From the NCBI GenBank assembly GCA_025093555.1, contig JAIWNF010000045.1, forward strand, positions 1 through 64,000: a stretch of 64,000 bases of DNA. The letters run 5' to 3'. The DNA comes from Circinella umbellata. Its lineage: Eukaryota; Mucoromycota; Mucoromycetes; Mucorales; Lichtheimiaceae. Positions within the stretch are counted from its first letter, which is position 1, and every line of letters begins with the position of its first letter. The notes under the pieces were generated by a model. The model searched no databases. It worked only from the letters and a program-made list of their open reading frames with translations, and was not told where the DNA came from. Positions 62,546-64,000 of this stretch are shown here, piece after piece. The translations under genes were made by a program, and so were the position numbers.

Positions 62546-63683
62546 ATGACATTTGAAGAAGATATTAAGAACACTGTAACTGATCATTTGAAGCAAGAAA
62601 AAATATTGGAACCAGACGATCTTGTTGAAAATGTGAGAAATATTGGTGGTGGTTGCATAAGTGATGCTTATTTATGCACAAGTACAACAGAGAAAAGAAT
62701 CTTTGTCAAGACTTGTGCATCGTCATCTAAACAATCTATTCATCAAGTGGTTGAAATGTTTGCCAGGTAAACAATAACTTGAAGAACAACAACAATAACG
62801 GGGGGTTCTTCTTCAAAGTTAAATATTCTCAATTTTTCATATTATTTTGTTTGGTTTTTTAATAGTGAAGCAAAAGGTTTAAAGGCACTTGATGATACTA
62901 AAACAATTAAGGTACCAACACCCTATATATATGGTACTTTATCCAATAACAAACAATATGGATATTTAGCAATGGAGGTAAATACGGAAAATATAATGAT
63001 AATAAACAGTTAGTTAATACACTTAACCTAAGTTAATAAGTAACTTCGCTGTCTTTTCTTTTTTAAAAAATGAATCTTAGTATATCCCACTTGGTAGTAA
63101 ATATAAAGCGAACCAATCTAAACTTGGAGATCAGTTAGCTGATTTACATTTGGTTCAAGGACCTGATCAATTCGGATTTGAATGTGATAATACTATTGGA
63201 TCCACTCCTCAATGCAATACCTGGTGTTCAAACTGGATCGAGTTTTTACATCGACGATTAAGCTTCCAATTTGATTTAGCTACACCACATTATCCATCAT
63301 TGAAAAAGCCATCCGAAAAGTTATTGGATACCTTGGATACCTATTTTGATATGATCCCTAATAATGAAAAAATACGACCTAGTCTTCAACATGGTGATTT
63401 ATGGAGTGGTAACTGGAGTGTAGATGAAGATGGAAATCCAGTGATATTAGATCCTGCTCCTTTTTGGGGTCACCACGAATCAGATTTAGGGATTATGCAG
63501 GTATTTGGCGGGTTTGATGATCATTTTTACAAAGCATATCATGCAAAACTACCTAAACAACCAGGATTTGAGAAACGAGTGGATATTTATGCTCTTTATC
63601 ACACAGTAAATCATCTTAATATGTTTGGATCATCTTATCTTAATTCTTCTTTGGATCTGTTATCAAAAATACTTGGTAAATGA
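62546..63683 (+). CDS. Fructosamine/ketosamine-3-kinase family protein
   Basis: Three exons (62546-62766, 62866-62977, 63081-63683) give 311 aa, the usual size of the family. Visible are the N-lobe Gly-rich and Lys strands (GGGCISDAYLC, then RIFVKTC), a helix with SEAKGLKAL, the catalytic loop LQHGDLWSGNWSV (about 212-224, Asp and Asn present) and the metal-binding DPAPFWGHHESDLGIMQVFGG (in the form D-P-A-x-x-G-H-x-E-x-D). FN3K enzymes phosphorylate sugar adducts on protein amines, so that glycation is reversed; fungal and bacterial members act mainly as ribulosamine or erythrulosamine kinases. Cytosolic, with no signal or membrane segment. Substrate preference cannot be told. Confidence 0.94.
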
Positions 63684-64000
63684 TAAATATATACACATGT
63701 ACAAAAACCATCTTTGTTTTGCAAAAAAAAAGTTTAATATGGCATAGTGATTGGCTTTAATGTTGCGATTTTTGTGTGTATGTATGTATGTGTATGTAGC
63801 AAGAAGGGGAGGGAGGAGGAAAAGAAAATTACGTACAATTTGTGTTTGTGCATGTTTTTGTGTGTGTTGAATAAAAAAAATAAAGAAAGGAGACAAACAA
63901 AAAGAAAGGATTGTTGGGATAATGGTCATAAATTTAAGTAATAATGATAATAATAGTAAAGGTAAAGAGTATAAAGTAGTAATAATAATAATAATAATAA
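63684..64000. other. 3' flank of kinase gene to window end
   Basis: AT-rich with TGTGTATG-type runs and an (AAT)n repeat at the window edge (about 63979-64000). No gene seen. Confidence 0.5.

Noticed and set aside
1..64000. tRNA, rRNA or CRISPR loci
   Set aside because: No cloverleaf B-box pattern, 5S-like sequence or spaced direct repeats were noticed by eye; tRNAscan-SE would settle the tRNA question.

Overview
The window looks like nuclear DNA from an early-diverging filamentous fungus of the Mucoromycota, probably Mucorales. It is AT-rich, and its genes are compact and split by many short GT-AG introns, mostly about 50-140 nt. It carries two CotH-family surface proteins, a fused betaine-lipid synthase (BTA1), and LINE, DIRS and MULE debris of the sort found in that group. 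Exon models were built by hand from splice sites and reading phase. Every intact multi-exon model sums to a multiple of three; the one exception, an importin-13-like gene, is flagged.

Layout. 0.5-2.1 kb: decayed MULE transposase tail with an OTU-like protease domain. 2.8-11 kb: RMD1/DUF155-family gene (-) divergent from RNA polymerase I largest subunit RPA190 (+, 10 exons, 1658 aa). 11.5-13 kb: secreted ML-domain lipid-binding protein (+) convergent with LTO1 (-). 14.5-14.9 kb: a Tc1/mariner-like MITE. 15.2-21.1 kb: mitochondrial phosphate/copper carrier PIC2 (-) divergent from mismatch-repair endonuclease PMS1 (+), with MCB-like sites in the shared promoter. 21.2-23.3 kb: broken gene for a leucine-rich-repeat protein with several membrane segments. 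23.6-27.9 kb: importin-13/Kap122-like karyopherin (-, 16 exons) with one unresolved junction.

28.5-33.2 kb is a transposon graveyard: a LINE 3' fragment between 32-bp inverted repeats, a LINE reverse-transcriptase pseudogene with YADG in place of YADD, a degenerate repeat tract and a DIRS fragment. 35.1-40.5 kb: membrane-anchored SGNH/GDSL hydrolase and a homeodomain transcription factor. 41.6-44.9 kb: BTA1. 46.5-52.4 kb: tandem CotH paralogs, probably GPI-anchored. 53 kb: poly-Q single-pass membrane protein (-). 55.9-57.3 kb: pogo-like MITE and LINE ORF1 remnant. 58.8-60.2 kb: putative tail-anchored protein (-). 61.4-63.7 kb: ribosomal protein RPL6 and a fructosamine-3-kinase-family enzyme.

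Most genes are unrelated housekeeping loci. The only local gene families are the CotH pair and the transposon relics. Two divergent promoters (RMD1-like/RPA190 and PIC2/PMS1) are the clearest shared regulatory regions.
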